This document shows positions 20,307 to 30,710 of a stretch of DNA of 64,000 nucleotides, one piece after another (positions within the stretch are counted from its first letter, which is position 1; every line of letters starts with the position of its first letter). The notes beneath the pieces were generated by a model. The model did not search any database. It had not been told where the DNA came from and saw nothing but the letters and a program-made list of their open reading frames with translations. The translations under genes and the position numbers were made by a program. The stretch is from Gelria sp. Kuro-4 (GTDB taxonomy: Bacteria > Bacillota > DTU030 > DUMP01). The DNA lies in contig NZ_AP024619.1 in the NCBI RefSeq assembly GCF_019668485.1, positions 495,001-559,000 of the forward strand, read 5' to 3'.

Positions 20307-21413
20307 TCACAGGGCCGTCAGTTCGCCCCCCGCCACCTGCCAGCGCACGGCGCCGGGCAGGCGGGCCGCGGCCGTCTCTTCGGTAGCGGTGAGAAAGGTT
20401 TGGCCCCCCTGGGCGGCGTGGCGGGTGAGGTAGGTGCGGCGTTCCGGGTCCAGCTCCGAGTAAACGTCGTCCAGAAGAAGCAGCGGGCTTTCCCCGGTGG
20501 CAGCCTTGATGTACTCCACCTCGGCCAGCTTCCAGGCCAGGGCCGCCGTGCGCTGCTCGCCCTGCGAGCCATAGCTTCTGAGCTCACGCCCCGCCACGCT
20601 GAAGGCGATCTCGTCGCGCTGGGGACCGCTCAGGGTGATCCCGCGGCGCAGCTCCTCGCGGCGGCGCTGGGCCAGTTCGGCCGCCAGGGCCGCTGCAATC
20701 GCCGGTAGAGCGGCGCCGGCCGGGAAGGGTACGTTCGGCAGGTAGCTTACGCTGAGCGGCTGCCCGCCGCTCAGCTCCCGGTGCCGCGCGTCCGCCCAGC
20801 GCGCCAGCTCGGCCAGCGCCCGTGCGCGCCTGAGAATCACTTCGGCCCCGTGGCCGGCCAGCTCTTCCTCCCAAGCGGCCAGGGCAAGTTCGCTCCCGGC
20901 CGTCGGCGGAAGGTGCTTTAAGGCGGCGTTGCGCTGGCTGAGGGCGCGGTTGTACTCGCGTAGGTGGTGGTAGTAAGCGCGGCTGGTTTGCAGAAGCAGC
21001 AGGTTCAGCGTGTGGCGGCGCACCTGGGGCGGGCCTTTCACCAGGGCCAGGTCTTCAGGGGAAAAGATCACGGCGGTAACCTCCCCGAAGAGCTCCGCCA
21101 GGCGCAGGTGCTCCGTGCGGTCCAGGGTGAGGGTTTTGCCGCGCGGCGCTTCCCAGCGCACCACCAGGGAGGTTTCACCGCTCGCCTTAACGATGCGCCC
21201 GCCCACGGCAAAGGCAGCAGTGCCGAAGCGGGCCAGCTCGGCGTCGCGCGGGGTACGAAACGACTTGCCCGTCGCGAGAAAGAAGATGGCCTCCAAGAGG
21301 TTGCTTTTGCCTTGGGCGTTGGCGCCGCTCAAGATGTTGAGCCCGGGCGCCGGCTCCCACTCCAGCGCTGCCCAATTGCGGAAGTCGGCCAGCCGCAGTT
21401 GCTTAAGAAACAC
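20307..21413 (-). CDS. recF: DNA replication/repair protein RecF
   Basis: A 368-residue SMC-like ATPase that loads RecA at single-strand gaps. Walker A is SGANAQGKSNLLEAI (about residues 30-44), the ABC signature region is LSGPQRDEI, and Walker B is LLLLDDVYSELDPERR. It starts with the family hallmark MFLKQLRLADFRNW. It begins 11 nt after dnaN ends. The small S4-domain gene yaaA that usually lies between dnaN and recF is absent. Confidence 0.96.
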   Translation of the reverse strand: MFLKQLRLADFRNWAALEWEPAPGLNILSGANAQGKSNLLEAIFFLATGKSFRTPRDAELARFGTAAFAVGGRIVKASGETSLVVRWEAPRGKTLTLDRTEHLRLAELFGEVTAVIFSPEDLALVKGPPQVRRHTLNLLLLQTSRAYYHHLREYNRALSQRNAALKHLPPTAGSELALAAWEEELAGHGAEVILRRARALAELARWADARHRELSGGQPLSVSYLPNVPFPAGAALPAIAAALAAELAQRRREELRRGITLSGPQRDEIAFSVAGRELRSYGSQGEQRTAALAWKLAEVEYIKAATGESPLLLLDDVYSELDPERRTYLTRHAAQGGQTFLTATEETAAARLPGAVRWQVAGGELTAL

Positions 21414-21424
21414 GCGTACCTCCC

Positions 21425-22534
21425 CTACACCGCAGCGCGCACGGTGACCGGCATCACCAGATAGCGGTAGCTGGAGCTGCCCGGGAGCGAAATAACCGCA
21501 GCACTCTCGGGGCCGGTAAACTCAAAGAGGACTTCCTCCGCCGCCAAGATCCGGAGCGGCTCGATCAGGTAACGCCCGTTAAAGGCGACGTCCAGCTCTT
21601 CGCCCTCGACCGCCGCCGGCAGCTCTTCTTCCAGGCGGCCCACATCCGCACTCTGCGCCAGAACCTTGATGCCGCCCGGGTAAACGTGAAGGTGCACCGC
21701 GCTCATTTTTTCCGCCGACAGGAGCTCCGCCCGTTCCAGCGCCGCCAGGAGCTCCAGGCGTTTCACCCGGGCGCGGAGAGAAAACTGCCGCGGCAGCACG
21801 CTCTCGTAGGGCAGGTATTTGCCCTCCACCAAGCGCGAGATGAGGGCCCAGTTCTCGCTGTGAAAAAGGAGCTGGCTCGACGCCGCCGCGATGGTGATCT
21901 CCCCGGCTCCTCCCGCCAGCCGGGCCAGCTCCTCCAGGCTGCGCGCCGGAACCAGGTACTCGCCCTCCGCGCCGGCGCCGGGAAAGGCCCCTTCAGCGAT
22001 GGCCAGCCGGTGGCCGTCGGTGGCCACCAGGCGCAGCGTATCGCCCCGCAGGGAGAAGAGCACCGCCGTAAGCAGCTGGCGCAATCCGTCGCGCGCCGCC
22101 GCAAAGCTCACCTGTTGAATCAAGGTGCGCAGCGCCGGCTCCGGCACGCGCGCCAGCTCCGCCGCTTCTGCCGGCACCACGGCCGGAAAATCGGCGGCCG
22201 GCAGGGTCAAGAGTTCAAAACGGGACGCTCCGGCGGTCACCAGGACGCGCTCTTCGCCCTGGTTTTCCGCCAGGGTCAGCTCGCCTTCGGGCAGGCTGCG
22301 CAGGATGCCCACCAAGTAGCGCGCCGGCAGGAGCACCTGCCCTTCTTCCCTAATCTGCGCGGGGAAGCGCGCCTCTATCCCGAGCTCCAGGTCGGTACCG
22401 CTTACGGTCACGCCTTCCGGTGTCGTAGTGATGAGGAGGCCGGTCAGCGCCGGAATGGTACTTTTGGGAAGGACCGCCCGGAGTGTGGCCTGGGCGGCGT
22501 TGTAGAAGGGATCGCGCGCACAGGTAAGATTCAT
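21425..22534 (-). CDS. dnaN: DNA polymerase III beta subunit (sliding clamp)
   Basis: A 369-residue three-domain clamp. Conserved stretches include LRLVATDGHRLAIAEG in the middle domain and the C-terminal YRYLVMPVTVR, which forms part of the peptide-binding pocket. The ATG at 22534 has GGAGGAGAGGAAG upstream. The dnaA-dnaN gap of about 250 nt holds five DnaA boxes. Confidence 0.97.
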   Translation of the reverse strand: MNLTCARDPFYNAAQATLRAVLPKSTIPALTGLLITTTPEGVTVSGTDLELGIEARFPAQIREEGQVLLPARYLVGILRSLPEGELTLAENQGEERVLVTAGASRFELLTLPAADFPAVVPAEAAELARVPEPALRTLIQQVSFAAARDGLRQLLTAVLFSLRGDTLRLVATDGHRLAIAEGAFPGAGAEGEYLVPARSLEELARLAGGAGEITIAAASSQLLFHSENWALISRLVEGKYLPYESVLPRQFSLRARVKRLELLAALERAELLSAEKMSAVHLHVYPGGIKVLAQSADVGRLEEELPAAVEGEELDVAFNGRYLIEPLRILAAEEVLFEFTGPESAAVISLPGSSSYRYLVMPVTVRAAV

Positions 22535-22564
22535 CTTCCTCTCCTCCACCTAAGGCTTTGCGCT

Positions 22565-22778
22565 TTATCCACAGGGCGTGTTACTACGAAGGTGGTAGTA
22601 AGACAGAGGTTAAAAAGACAGCGTAGCATTAGTAGAGGCCTGTGGAAAAAGCAGAGAAAACGGGAAAAAAGCTTGTCCACAGGTATCATGCAGTGGAAAA
22701 AAGCGTCGCAGGTGTGGACAAGCAGTGAAAAATATGGGGAAAAAAGTAGAGCGGCGGCGAAGAAAAAGGTTATCCACA
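22565..22778. other. oriC, DnaA-box cluster between dnaA and dnaN
   Basis: Five good DnaA boxes lie in the dnaA-dnaN gap: TTATCCACA at 22565-22573 and 22770-22778, TTGTCCACA at 22673-22681, and on the opposite strand TTTTCCACA at 22649-22641 and TTGTCCACA at 22721-22713. The stretch between them is A-rich (runs of 4-6 A), unusual in this GC-rich DNA and suitable for unwinding. With the second cluster upstream of dnaA this makes a bipartite origin of the Bacillus type. Confidence 0.9.
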
Positions 22779-22782
22779 GCGT

Positions 22783-24123
<1,341 letters not shown>

Positions 24124-24157
24124 AGGAACACCCTCCTTCAAAGGGTTGCTGCACAAG

Positions 24158-24270
24158 TTATACACAGGTTTATCCACAAGGTGTGCATAAACCTGCGGAT
24201 AACGGTAACACTGAAGGTAGAAACCGACAGATTTGCTAAGCTCAGGATCATAATAGCACAGATATCCACA
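24158..24270. other. oriC, DnaA-box cluster upstream of dnaA
   Basis: Boxes TTATACACA (24158-24166), TTATCCACA (24170-24178), TTATGCACA on the minus strand (24190-24182), a weaker TTATCCGCA on the minus strand (24202-24194), and ATATCCACA (24262-24270). They lie between dnaA and rpmH, where transcription and strand bias diverge. Confidence 0.85.
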
Positions 24271-24315
24271 GGTCGGCAACCGGGACAAAGGTACTGGGGT
24301 AGGCGGGGGAAAAGC

Positions 24316-24344
24316 TTGACAGGGGAAGAGGCCTCAAGTATAAT
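24316..24344 (+). promoter_or_regulatory. rpmH promoter, full consensus
   Basis: TTGACA (24316-24321), 17 nt, TATAAT (24339-24344): an exact sigma-A consensus with ideal spacing. It drives rpmH and the rightward cluster. Confidence 0.92.
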
Positions 24345-24390
24345 TTTTCTAAAGCGCTATGGGAAAAAGAGCGGAAGGAGAAACTCCATC

Positions 24391-24525
24391 GTGAAGAGAA
24401 CATACCAACCCAATCGCAGACACCGGCAGAAAACCCACGGGTTTTTGGTGCGTATGAGCACAAGAGGCGGTCGGAGGGTTTTGGCCCGGCGGCGCGCTAA
24501 GGGCCGCAAGAGGATTTCCGCCTGA
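24391..24525 (+). CDS. rpmH: 50S ribosomal protein L34
   Basis: A 44-residue, very basic L34 with the complete family sequence ([18 protein letters not shown], then [14 protein letters not shown]). The GTG start has AAGGAG 10 nt upstream. It is the first gene to the right of the origin, under a consensus promoter. Confidence 0.98.
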   Translation: MKRTYQPNRRHRQKTHGFLVRMSTRGGRRVLARRRAKGRKRISA

Positions 24526-24549
24526 GGTGAGGAGATCGCGGGGCTAGGC

Positions 24550-24580
24550 GGGGCAGGACCTGAAACCTGGCCCCTTTTCT
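24550..24580 (+). terminator. possible attenuating terminator between rpmH and rnpA
   Basis: GGGGCAGG pairs with CCTGGCCCC (one bulged base) across an 8-nt loop and is followed by TTTTCTTG. It could lower rnpA expression relative to rpmH. Confidence 0.5.
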
Positions 24581-24619
24581 TGTCAGGGGCGGGCCGGCCC
24601 GGGGTAAGGAGGGGCGGCG

Positions 24620-24970
24620 GTGCGTGCGGAAACGCTGCAGCGCAATGAGGAGTTCCAGGAACTTTACCGGCACGGGCGCTCCTACGTCGGAAGGTGCGTG
24701 GTGGTGTATGCCCTCGCGCGGGGGGCGGGAGGCACCCGGGTCGGTTTTACGGTGGGTAAAAAGGTCGGGCACGCGGTGGAGCGAAACCGCGTGCGCCGGC
24801 GCTTGCGCGAGATCTACCGCCTGCTCTACCCGGAGCTCGCTTCCGGTTTCGACCTCGTGATTGTGGCGCGGGGACGCGCCAAGGCGGCGCCGCACGGTGT
24901 GCTGGCGGGCGAGCTGAAGGGGCTTCTGCGGCGGGCCGGTGTACTGGCGGGGGAAGAGAAGAATGCTTAA
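24620..24970 (+). CDS. rnpA: ribonuclease P protein component
   Basis: A 116-residue basic protein that assists RNase P RNA in 5' tRNA maturation. The family signature is present as [19 protein letters not shown]. The GTG start has AAGGAGGGG upstream. Its last codons overlap the yidD start. Confidence 0.95.
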   Translation: MRAETLQRNEEFQELYRHGRSYVGRCVVVYALARGAGGTRVGFTVGKKVGHAVERNRVRRRLREIYRLLYPELASGFDLVIVARGRAKAAPHGVLAGELKGLLRRAGVLAGEEKNA

Positions 24971-25223
24971 GACGGCGCTCCTGCTGCTGATCCGCTGTTA
25001 CCAGCGCTTTATCTCCCCGCTTTTGGGACCCCACTGCCGGTACCGGCCCACCTGCTCGGCGTACGCCTACGAGGCGGTGCGGCGGTACGGGCCGCGGCGG
25101 GGAGGTTGGCTGGCGGTGCGGCGCATCCTGCGGTGCCACCCGTGGGCGGCGGGCGGTTATGACCCGGTGCCTGAGGAACTGGTCCGCAAAGCAGGCCCTG
25201 CTGGCCGGAGCAACTGCTCTTGA
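24963..25223 (+). CDS. yidD: membrane protein insertion efficiency factor YidD
   Basis: An 86-residue YidD with the family pattern [20 protein letters not shown], then [10 protein letters not shown] and RILRCHPW. It begins with an amphipathic helix and is thought to help YidC-dependent insertion. The ATG overlaps the rnpA stop by 8 nt, the arrangement seen in many Firmicutes. Confidence 0.93.
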   Translation: MLKTALLLLIRCYQRFISPLLGPHCRYRPTCSAYAYEAVRRYGPRRGGWLAVRRILRCHPWAAGGYDPVPEELVRKAGPAGRSNCS

Positions 25224-25238
25224 GAAGGAGGGGATGAG

Positions 25239-25877
25239 GTGAAGGCCCTCGGTGATGCCATGTTCTGGGTGCTGGAGTTCTTATACGGTTATCTACACAA
25301 TTACGGGTGGGCGATCATCGGGCTCACTGTTCTGGTGCAGCTTGTTGTGTGGCCCCTGACGCGGCGCCAGACCAGAAGCATGCTGGCGATGAAGGAGCTG
25401 ACACCTAAGCTTCAGGAGCTACAGAAGAAGTATAAGAACCAGCCGGAGAAGCTCAACAAAGAGATGCTCGCCCTGTACAAAGAGCACGGGGTCAACCCGC
25501 TCAGCGGTTGTCTGCCGCTCCTGCTGCAGTTTCCCATTCTGATCGCACTCTTTAACGTGCTGAGGGCTTACCCTTATCCGGTGGACGCAGCCGGCTTTCT
25601 CTGGATCGCAGACCTGGGCAAGGCCGATCCTTGGTACATTCTCCCTCTACTTACGGTGATCACCACCTACATCTCGCAAAAGCAGGTCACCAGCGATCCG
25701 AAGCAGGCGCAGATGCTGGTGGCCATGCCGCTTGTCATTGGTTGGATGGCGACGCGTTTTCCCGCCGGGCTGGCGCTTTACTGGGTGGTGCAGAACGCTG
25801 TGCGCATCGCGCAGCAATGGTGGGATGCGCGCACGCTCGTGGTGAAGGGGGAGTTGGCGCGAAGTGAAGAGCGTTGA
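25239..25877 (+). CDS. yidC: membrane protein insertase YidC/SpoIIIJ
   Basis: A 212-residue short-form YidC/Oxa1 insertase with five membrane segments. The conserved core has IIGLTVLVQLVVWPLTRRQT, with the groove arginine in the RRQT region. PKLQELQKKYKNQPEKLNKE forms the cytoplasmic helical hairpin, and GCLPLLLQFPILIALFNVLR follows. No lipobox is seen at the N terminus. The GTG start has AAGGAGGGG upstream. jag overlaps its 3' end by 14 nt. Confidence 0.95.
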   Translation: MKALGDAMFWVLEFLYGYLHNYGWAIIGLTVLVQLVVWPLTRRQTRSMLAMKELTPKLQELQKKYKNQPEKLNKEMLALYKEHGVNPLSGCLPLLLQFPILIALFNVLRAYPYPVDAAGFLWIADLGKADPWYILPLLTVITTYISQKQVTSDPKQAQMLVAMPLVIGWMATRFPAGLALYWVVQNAVRIAQQWWDARTLVVKGELARSEER

Positions 25878-26529
25878 AGAAACAGGGCGCACGGTGGACG
25901 AAGCGGTGGCACAGGCGCTGCGAAAACTGGAACTGCCGAGAGACAGAGTGGAAGTGGAAGTGCTGGAGGAAGGTAGCCGCGGCCTCCTCGGTATCCTGGG
26001 GAGCCGGCCGGCGCGGGTGCGCGTGAGCGTGCGGCCGCAGGCGGCGGAGCAGGCCCGGGAGTTTATGGAAAACGTTGTGCGCGTCCTCGGCATTGCGGCC
26101 AAGGTGAGTGCCGTTCAGGGGGCGGAAGCGCTCGAGGTGGAGGTTGAAGGCGAAGACGTCGGGGCGCTCATTGGGCGGCGCGGGCACAGCCTGGACGCCT
26201 GGCAGTACCTGGTGAACCTGGCGGCCAACAAAGGAGTGGAGCGGCCGGTGCGCGTGCTGCTGGATGTCGCCGGCTACCGCAGGCGGCGCAAGGCGGCGCT
26301 GGAAAACCTGGCGCGGCGCACCGCCGAGCGCGTGAAGACGAGAAAGCGCAGCGTCGTTTTAGAAGCGATGCCGCCGGCCGAGCGGCGCATCATCCACCTG
26401 GCCCTGCAGGACGATCCTGACGTGATCACGCTGAGCGAGGGCCGGGATCCATACCGCCGTGTGGTGATCAGCCTGCGCGGCAGGGAGCGCGAGGCGCGCG
26501 GGCCGCAGGCCGGAGAAGAAAAGGAATAG
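25864..26529 (+). CDS. jag: Jag/KhpB RNA-binding protein
   Basis: A 221-residue protein with the three Jag parts: an N-terminal Jag-N region (SVEETGRTVDEAVAQAL), a KH domain (GEDVGALIGRRGHSLDAWQY), and an R3H domain (MPPAERRIIHLALQDDPDV). It is an RNA-binding partner linked to YidC and cell elongation. It is translationally coupled to yidC and followed by a terminator. Confidence 0.95.
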   Translation: MKSVEETGRTVDEAVAQALRKLELPRDRVEVEVLEEGSRGLLGILGSRPARVRVSVRPQAAEQAREFMENVVRVLGIAAKVSAVQGAEALEVEVEGEDVGALIGRRGHSLDAWQYLVNLAANKGVERPVRVLLDVAGYRRRRKAALENLARRTAERVKTRKRSVVLEAMPPAERRIIHLALQDDPDVITLSEGRDPYRRVVISLRGREREARGPQAGEEKE

Positions 26530-26538
26530 CAGGCAACG

Positions 26539-26570
26539 AACCCAGTGAAGCTTTCGCTGGGTTTTTCGTT
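26539..26570 (+). terminator. intrinsic terminator between jag and mnmE
   Basis: AACCCAGTGAA and TTCGCTGGGTT form an 11-bp stem (one G-U) with a 3-nt loop followed by TTTCGTT. Confidence 0.75.
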
Positions 26571-26586
26571 AGGGGGATGGAGGTCG

Positions 26587-27966
26587 ATGAAGGAAGACAC
26601 CATCGCCGCCATCGCCACCGCGGTGGGGGTAGGTGGGATTGGTATCGTGCGCGTGAGCGGTCCGGAGGCGCTGGGGGTGGGCGACCGGGTTTTTCGCGCC
26701 CGCCGCGGCGGTAAGGTGAGCGAGCAGCGCACGTATACGGCGCGTTACGGCCGGGTGGTAGACCCGCGGACGGGGGAAGCCATCGACGAGGCCCTGGCGC
26801 TGGTGATGCGCGCACCGGCTTCCTACACCCGCGAGGATGTGGTGGAGCTGCACTGCCATGGCGGGCCCGTGGCGCTCAGGCTGGCCTTAGAGGCGGTCTT
26901 GGCCGCCGGGGCGCGGCTGGCGGCCCCCGGCGAGTTCACGGAGCGGGCTTTTTTGCACGGGCGCATTGACCTCGCCCAGGCGGAGGCGGTGGCGGATATC
27001 ATCCGCGCCCAAACCGATGCCGGCCTGGCGGTGGCACGGCGGCAGCTGGAGGGGCGGCTCTCGGCGGCGGTGCGGCGCGTGAGCGAAGAGCTCCTGGCGC
27101 TCGCGGCGCAGCTGGAGGTGGGCATCGACTTCCCGGAGGACGACATCCCGGAGCTTGCGCCGGCGGAGCTGGCAAAGCGCCTGGAAGGGGCCGCTCGGGA
27201 GCTCGAGCGGCTCTTGGCCGGCGGTAGGCGGGGCCGGGTGCTGCGCGAGGGCCTGCCGACGGTGATCGTGGGCAAGCCCAATGTGGGAAAGTCGAGCCTC
27301 CTCAACGCCCTGGTGGGGGCGCGGCGGGCCCTGGTGACGGAGGTGCCGGGGACCACCCGGGATGTTATTGAAGAGGTGGTGGACATCCGGGGCGTACCGG
27401 TGCGGCTCCTCGATACGGCCGGCATCCGCGAGACCAGCGACCGGGTGGAAAAACTGGGCGTGGCGGCGACGAAGGAGCGCTTGGCAGAAGCGGCCCTGGC
27501 GCTTTTTGTGCTGGACGCCGCGCGCGGCTGGGAGAAGGAGGACGAGGCGATCTGGTCGCTCTGCGCCGGGCGCAGCAGCTTGGTGCTGCTCAATAAGATG
27601 GACGTGGGCGGGCGGCTCACGCCGGAAGAGGCCCAGAGGCACTGCCCGGGGGCGAAGGTGATCCCGCTGTCGGTGAAAGCGGGCTGGGGACTGGAGGCGG
27701 TGGAAGAGGCCATCGCCGACTTGGTGTACGGCGGCACCGCCGAAATGGAGCATGCCGGGGTGAGCAACATCCGCCACCTGGAGGCCCTGGAAGAGGCACG
27801 TCAGAACCTCAGGGAGGCGCTGGCGGCGGTTTCCGGCGGCCTGACGCTCGACGTGGTGAGCACGCTCGTGCGCGCGGCGCGGCTGGAGTTGGGCAAGATC
27901 ACCGGGGAGACGGCCGATGAGGCGCTCCTTGAGCGGATATTCAGCGACTTTTGCGTGGGAAAATAG
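26587..27966 (+). CDS. mnmE: tRNA uridine-5-carboxymethylaminomethyl modification GTPase
   Basis: A 459-residue GTPase that with MnmG modifies U34 of tRNAs. It starts KEDTIAAIATAVGVGGIGIV. The G motifs are GKPNVGKSSLLNAL (G1), PGTTRDVI (G2), DTAGIRET (G3) and NKMD (G4). The C-terminal formyl-THF-linked cysteine motif is FCVGK. The ATG at 26587 with GGAGG upstream is preferred over an upstream in-frame ATG. Confidence 0.97.
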   Translation: MKEDTIAAIATAVGVGGIGIVRVSGPEALGVGDRVFRARRGGKVSEQRTYTARYGRVVDPRTGEAIDEALALVMRAPASYTREDVVELHCHGGPVALRLALEAVLAAGARLAAPGEFTERAFLHGRIDLAQAEAVADIIRAQTDAGLAVARRQLEGRLSAAVRRVSEELLALAAQLEVGIDFPEDDIPELAPAELAKRLEGAARELERLLAGGRRGRVLREGLPTVIVGKPNVGKSSLLNALVGARRALVTEVPGTTRDVIEEVVDIRGVPVRLLDTAGIRETSDRVEKLGVAATKERLAEAALALFVLDAARGWEKEDEAIWSLCAGRSSLVLLNKMDVGGRLTPEEAQRHCPGAKVIPLSVKAGWGLEAVEEAIADLVYGGTAEMEHAGVSNIRHLEALEEARQNLREALAAVSGGLTLDVVSTLVRAARLELGKITGETADEALLERIFSDFCVGK

Positions 27967-27986
27967 GGCAAAGCGAGGCGGCTTGA

Positions 27987-29861
27987 ATGGATGGCGGGAA
28001 GTACGATGTCATTGTGGTGGGGGCGGGCCACGCCGGCTGCGAGGCGGCGCTGGCGGCGGCGCGCATGGGTTGCCGGACGCTGCTTGTGACGCTGAGCCTG
28101 GAACACATCGCCCTGATGCCCTGCAACCCCTCGGTGGGGGGGCCGGCCAAGGGCCACCTGGTACGGGAAATTGATGCGCTGGGGGGCGAGATGGCGCGCA
28201 ACACGGACCGGTCGTACCTGCAGCTGCGGGTGCTTAACACGAGTAAGGGCCCGGCGGTGCGGGCGCTCCGGGCGGTGTGTGACAAGGAACTCTACCGGCG
28301 CCGCATGCGCCAGACGCTTTACCGGACGGCGGGGCTCGACGTCAAAGAAGCGGCGGTGGCGGAGCTTTTGGCCCCGGGCGGGCGGGTGGCCGGCGTCCGG
28401 ACGCGCACCGGGGTGGTTTACCGGGCCCCGGCGGTGGTACTGACCACCGGGGTGTACCTGCGCAGCGAGATCTTCATCGGCGAGCTGAAGTACGAAGGGG
28501 GACCGCAGGGGCAGCCGGCGGCGCAGGAGCTCACCGCTTCGCTGACGCGCCTGGGCCTGGAGACGGGGCGCTTCCGCACCACCACGCCGCCGCGCGTTGC
28601 GGGGCATACCGTGGATTACAGCCGGCTCAGCCAGCAGCCGGGCAGCGAGGAGCCGCTGGCTTTTTCCTTCTGGGACGAGCCGCGGCGCCGCCGCCAGCTG
28701 CCCTGCTGGCTCACCTACACCAATGAGCGGGCGCATGCCTTGATCCGGGAAAACGTCCGGCGCTCCCCCTTCTCTGTGGATACCTGGGAGGGCGCCGAGC
28801 CGCGTTACTGCCCTTCCATCGAAGGGAAGGTGATGAACTTCCCGGAGCGGCAGGCGCATCAGATCTTCCTCGAGCCGGAGGGTTGGAACACGGACGAGGT
28901 GTATGTAATGGGGCTGTTCACCAGCCTGCCGGAGGAGGTGCAGCTTAAGGTGCTGCGCGCACTGCCGGGACTGGAACAGGTGGAACTCATCCGGCCGGGG
29001 TACGGTATCGAGTACGATTACCTGCCGCCCACACAGCTCAAGGCGAACTTAGAAGCCAAGGCGGTGCAGGGGCTCTTTTGCGCCGGACAGCTCAACGGCA
29101 CCTCCGGCTACGAGGAGGCAGCGGCGCAGGGGATCATGGCCGGCATCAACGCCGTGCGCTACGTTAGGGGAGAGGAGCCGTTCGTGCTGGGCCGGAGCGA
29201 GGCATACATCGGCGTCCTCATCGACGATCTGGTGACCAAGGGCCCGAAAGAGCCGTACCGCATGCTCACCTCGCGGGCGGAGTACCGGCTGCTGCTGCGC
29301 TCCGATAACGCGGACCTCAGGCTCTCTGACTACGGGCACGCGCTGGGGCTGCTCCCGGAGGAGCTGTACGGGCGCTTTTGCGCCAAGCGGGCCGCCATCG
29401 CGGCGGAGAAGGAGCGGCTGGAGAAGGTGCGCCTGGTGCCGGGCAGCGAGGTGAACGCGGCCCTGGCGCGCCTGGGGAGCGCACCTTTGGAGCGCCCTGC
29501 GACGCTGGCGGAGCTCTTGAAGCGGCCGGAGCTCGGCTATCAGGACGTGGCGAGCCTGGCCCCGCCGCCGGTGCCGGTGGCGCCGGCGGTGGCACAAGAG
29601 GTGGCGGTGGAGATTAAGTACGCCGGGTACATCGCCAAGGAGGAGCAGCAGGTGCGGCAGTTCGCGCGGCTCGAGGGGCGGCGGCTGCCGGAGGAAATAG
29701 ATTATGCTGAAATCCGGGCCCTTTCGGCGGAGGCGCGTGAGAAACTGGCGCGCACTCGACCGGCCACCCTGGGGCAGGCGGCGCGGATTCCGGGGGTTTC
29801 GCCGGCGGACATCAGCGTGCTGCTGGTGTATCTCAAGGGTAAGGGGCAGGCGGGGCAATGA
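27987..29861 (+). CDS. mnmG: tRNA modification enzyme MnmG (GidA)
   Basis: A 624-residue FAD protein, partner of MnmE. FAD site: YDVIVVGAGHAGCEAALAAA. Also present are the family stretches MPCNPSVGGPAKGHLVREID, AGQLNGTSGYEEAAAQG, and the C-terminal AEYRLLLRSDNADLRL. It starts 20 nt after mnmE and its stop overlaps the rsmG start as ATGA. Confidence 0.97.
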   Translation: MDGGKYDVIVVGAGHAGCEAALAAARMGCRTLLVTLSLEHIALMPCNPSVGGPAKGHLVREIDALGGEMARNTDRSYLQLRVLNTSKGPAVRALRAVCDKELYRRRMRQTLYRTAGLDVKEAAVAELLAPGGRVAGVRTRTGVVYRAPAVVLTTGVYLRSEIFIGELKYEGGPQGQPAAQELTASLTRLGLETGRFRTTTPPRVAGHTVDYSRLSQQPGSEEPLAFSFWDEPRRRRQLPCWLTYTNERAHALIRENVRRSPFSVDTWEGAEPRYCPSIEGKVMNFPERQAHQIFLEPEGWNTDEVYVMGLFTSLPEEVQLKVLRALPGLEQVELIRPGYGIEYDYLPPTQLKANLEAKAVQGLFCAGQLNGTSGYEEAAAQGIMAGINAVRYVRGEEPFVLGRSEAYIGVLIDDLVTKGPKEPYRMLTSRAEYRLLLRSDNADLRLSDYGHALGLLPEELYGRFCAKRAAIAAEKERLEKVRLVPGSEVNAALARLGSAPLERPATLAELLKRPELGYQDVASLAPPPVPVAPAVAQEVAVEIKYAGYIAKEEQQVRQFARLEGRRLPEEIDYAEIRALSAEAREKLARTRPATLGQAARIPGVSPADISVLLVYLKGKGQAGQ

Positions 29862-30604
29862 CGACGGGCGCAGGAGATGTGTGGGGCAAACCGGGATTAC
29901 GGGCGCTCGTGAAAACGGGGGCGGCGGCGCTGGGGGCGGATCTGAGCGACGCGGCGGTGGAGCTGTTGCTGTGCTACGGCCGAGAGCTGACGCGCTGGAA
30001 CGAGCGGGTGAACCTGACGGCGATCACGGAGCCGCAGGCGGTGATAACAAAGCACTTCCTCGATGCCTTGAGCGCTCTGCCTTACCTGCCGGCGGGAGCG
30101 GTGCCCTTGGTGGATGTAGGAACGGGGGGCGGGCTGCCGGGGCTGGCGCTCAAGCTTGCGCGGCCGGAGCTCAAGCTCGTGCTGCTGGAGAGCGTCGGCA
30201 AGAAGGCCGAGTTCCTGCGCCGCGCGGTGGAGGCGCTGGGGCTGAGCGGGGTGCGCGTGTATCAGGGACGGGCCGAGGAGGCAGGTCGGGACCCGGAGCT
30301 CCGGGAAGGCTTCGCTGTGGGCACGGCGCGGGCCGTGGCGGCTCTCCCCGTTTCGGCCGAGCTGGTGCTGCCGCTGGTTCAGGTCGGGGGGCTGTTCATC
30401 GCCTTCAAGGGGCCGGCGGTGCAGGAAGAGGTGGAAGCCGCTGCCCGGGCCTTTTCCGTGCTGGGCGGTAAGGTGGAAGCGGTGCGGGAGCTGGCGCTGC
30501 CGGGCGGGGCCGGGCGGCGCGCGCTGGTGCTGGTACGCAAGGTAGCTCCCACCCCAGCGGCCTACCCGCGGGCGGCGGGGAGGCCGGCCAAGCGACCGTT
30601 GTAG
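29858..30604 (+). CDS. rsmG: 16S rRNA (guanine527-N7)-methyltransferase RsmG
   Basis: A 248-residue SAM-dependent methyltransferase. It shows LTRWNERVNLTAITEP, KHFLDALSAL, and the SAM motif VDVGTGGGLPGLALKLA. It is coupled to mnmG by a 4-nt ATGA overlap. Confidence 0.96.
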   Translation: MTTGAGDVWGKPGLRALVKTGAAALGADLSDAAVELLLCYGRELTRWNERVNLTAITEPQAVITKHFLDALSALPYLPAGAVPLVDVGTGGGLPGLALKLARPELKLVLLESVGKKAEFLRRAVEALGLSGVRVYQGRAEEAGRDPELREGFAVGTARAVAALPVSAELVLPLVQVGGLFIAFKGPAVQEEVEAAARAFSVLGGKVEAVRELALPGGAGRRALVLVRKVAPTPAAYPRAAGRPAKRPL

Positions 30605-30612
30605 TGCGGCGC

Positions 30613-30640
30613 GGGAGCTGCCTCCCCGGGTCCATTTTTT
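30613..30640 (+). terminator. weak terminator-like hairpin after rsmG
   Basis: GGGAG/CTCCC hairpin followed a few bases later by a run of six T. The distance between stem and T-run makes it a weak candidate. Confidence 0.3.
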
Positions 30641-30710
30641 GTTAAGCGGGAGGAATTTTCTACCACCCGGCGAATTAAAGTACAGAAAGACCTGAAGAGG
30701 CGGTGCCGCG

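Noticed and set aside
24124-24288. N-terminal extension of dnaA with an upstream start
   Set aside because: The extension would translate DnaA boxes and has no ribosome-binding site. The TTG at 24123 has AAGGAGG at ideal distance.
24371-24610. Possible tRNA or other stable RNA near the origin
   Set aside because: The hairpin at 24,550-24,580 is explained as a terminator. I found no tRNA cloverleaf or TTCGANTC arm here or elsewhere in the window.
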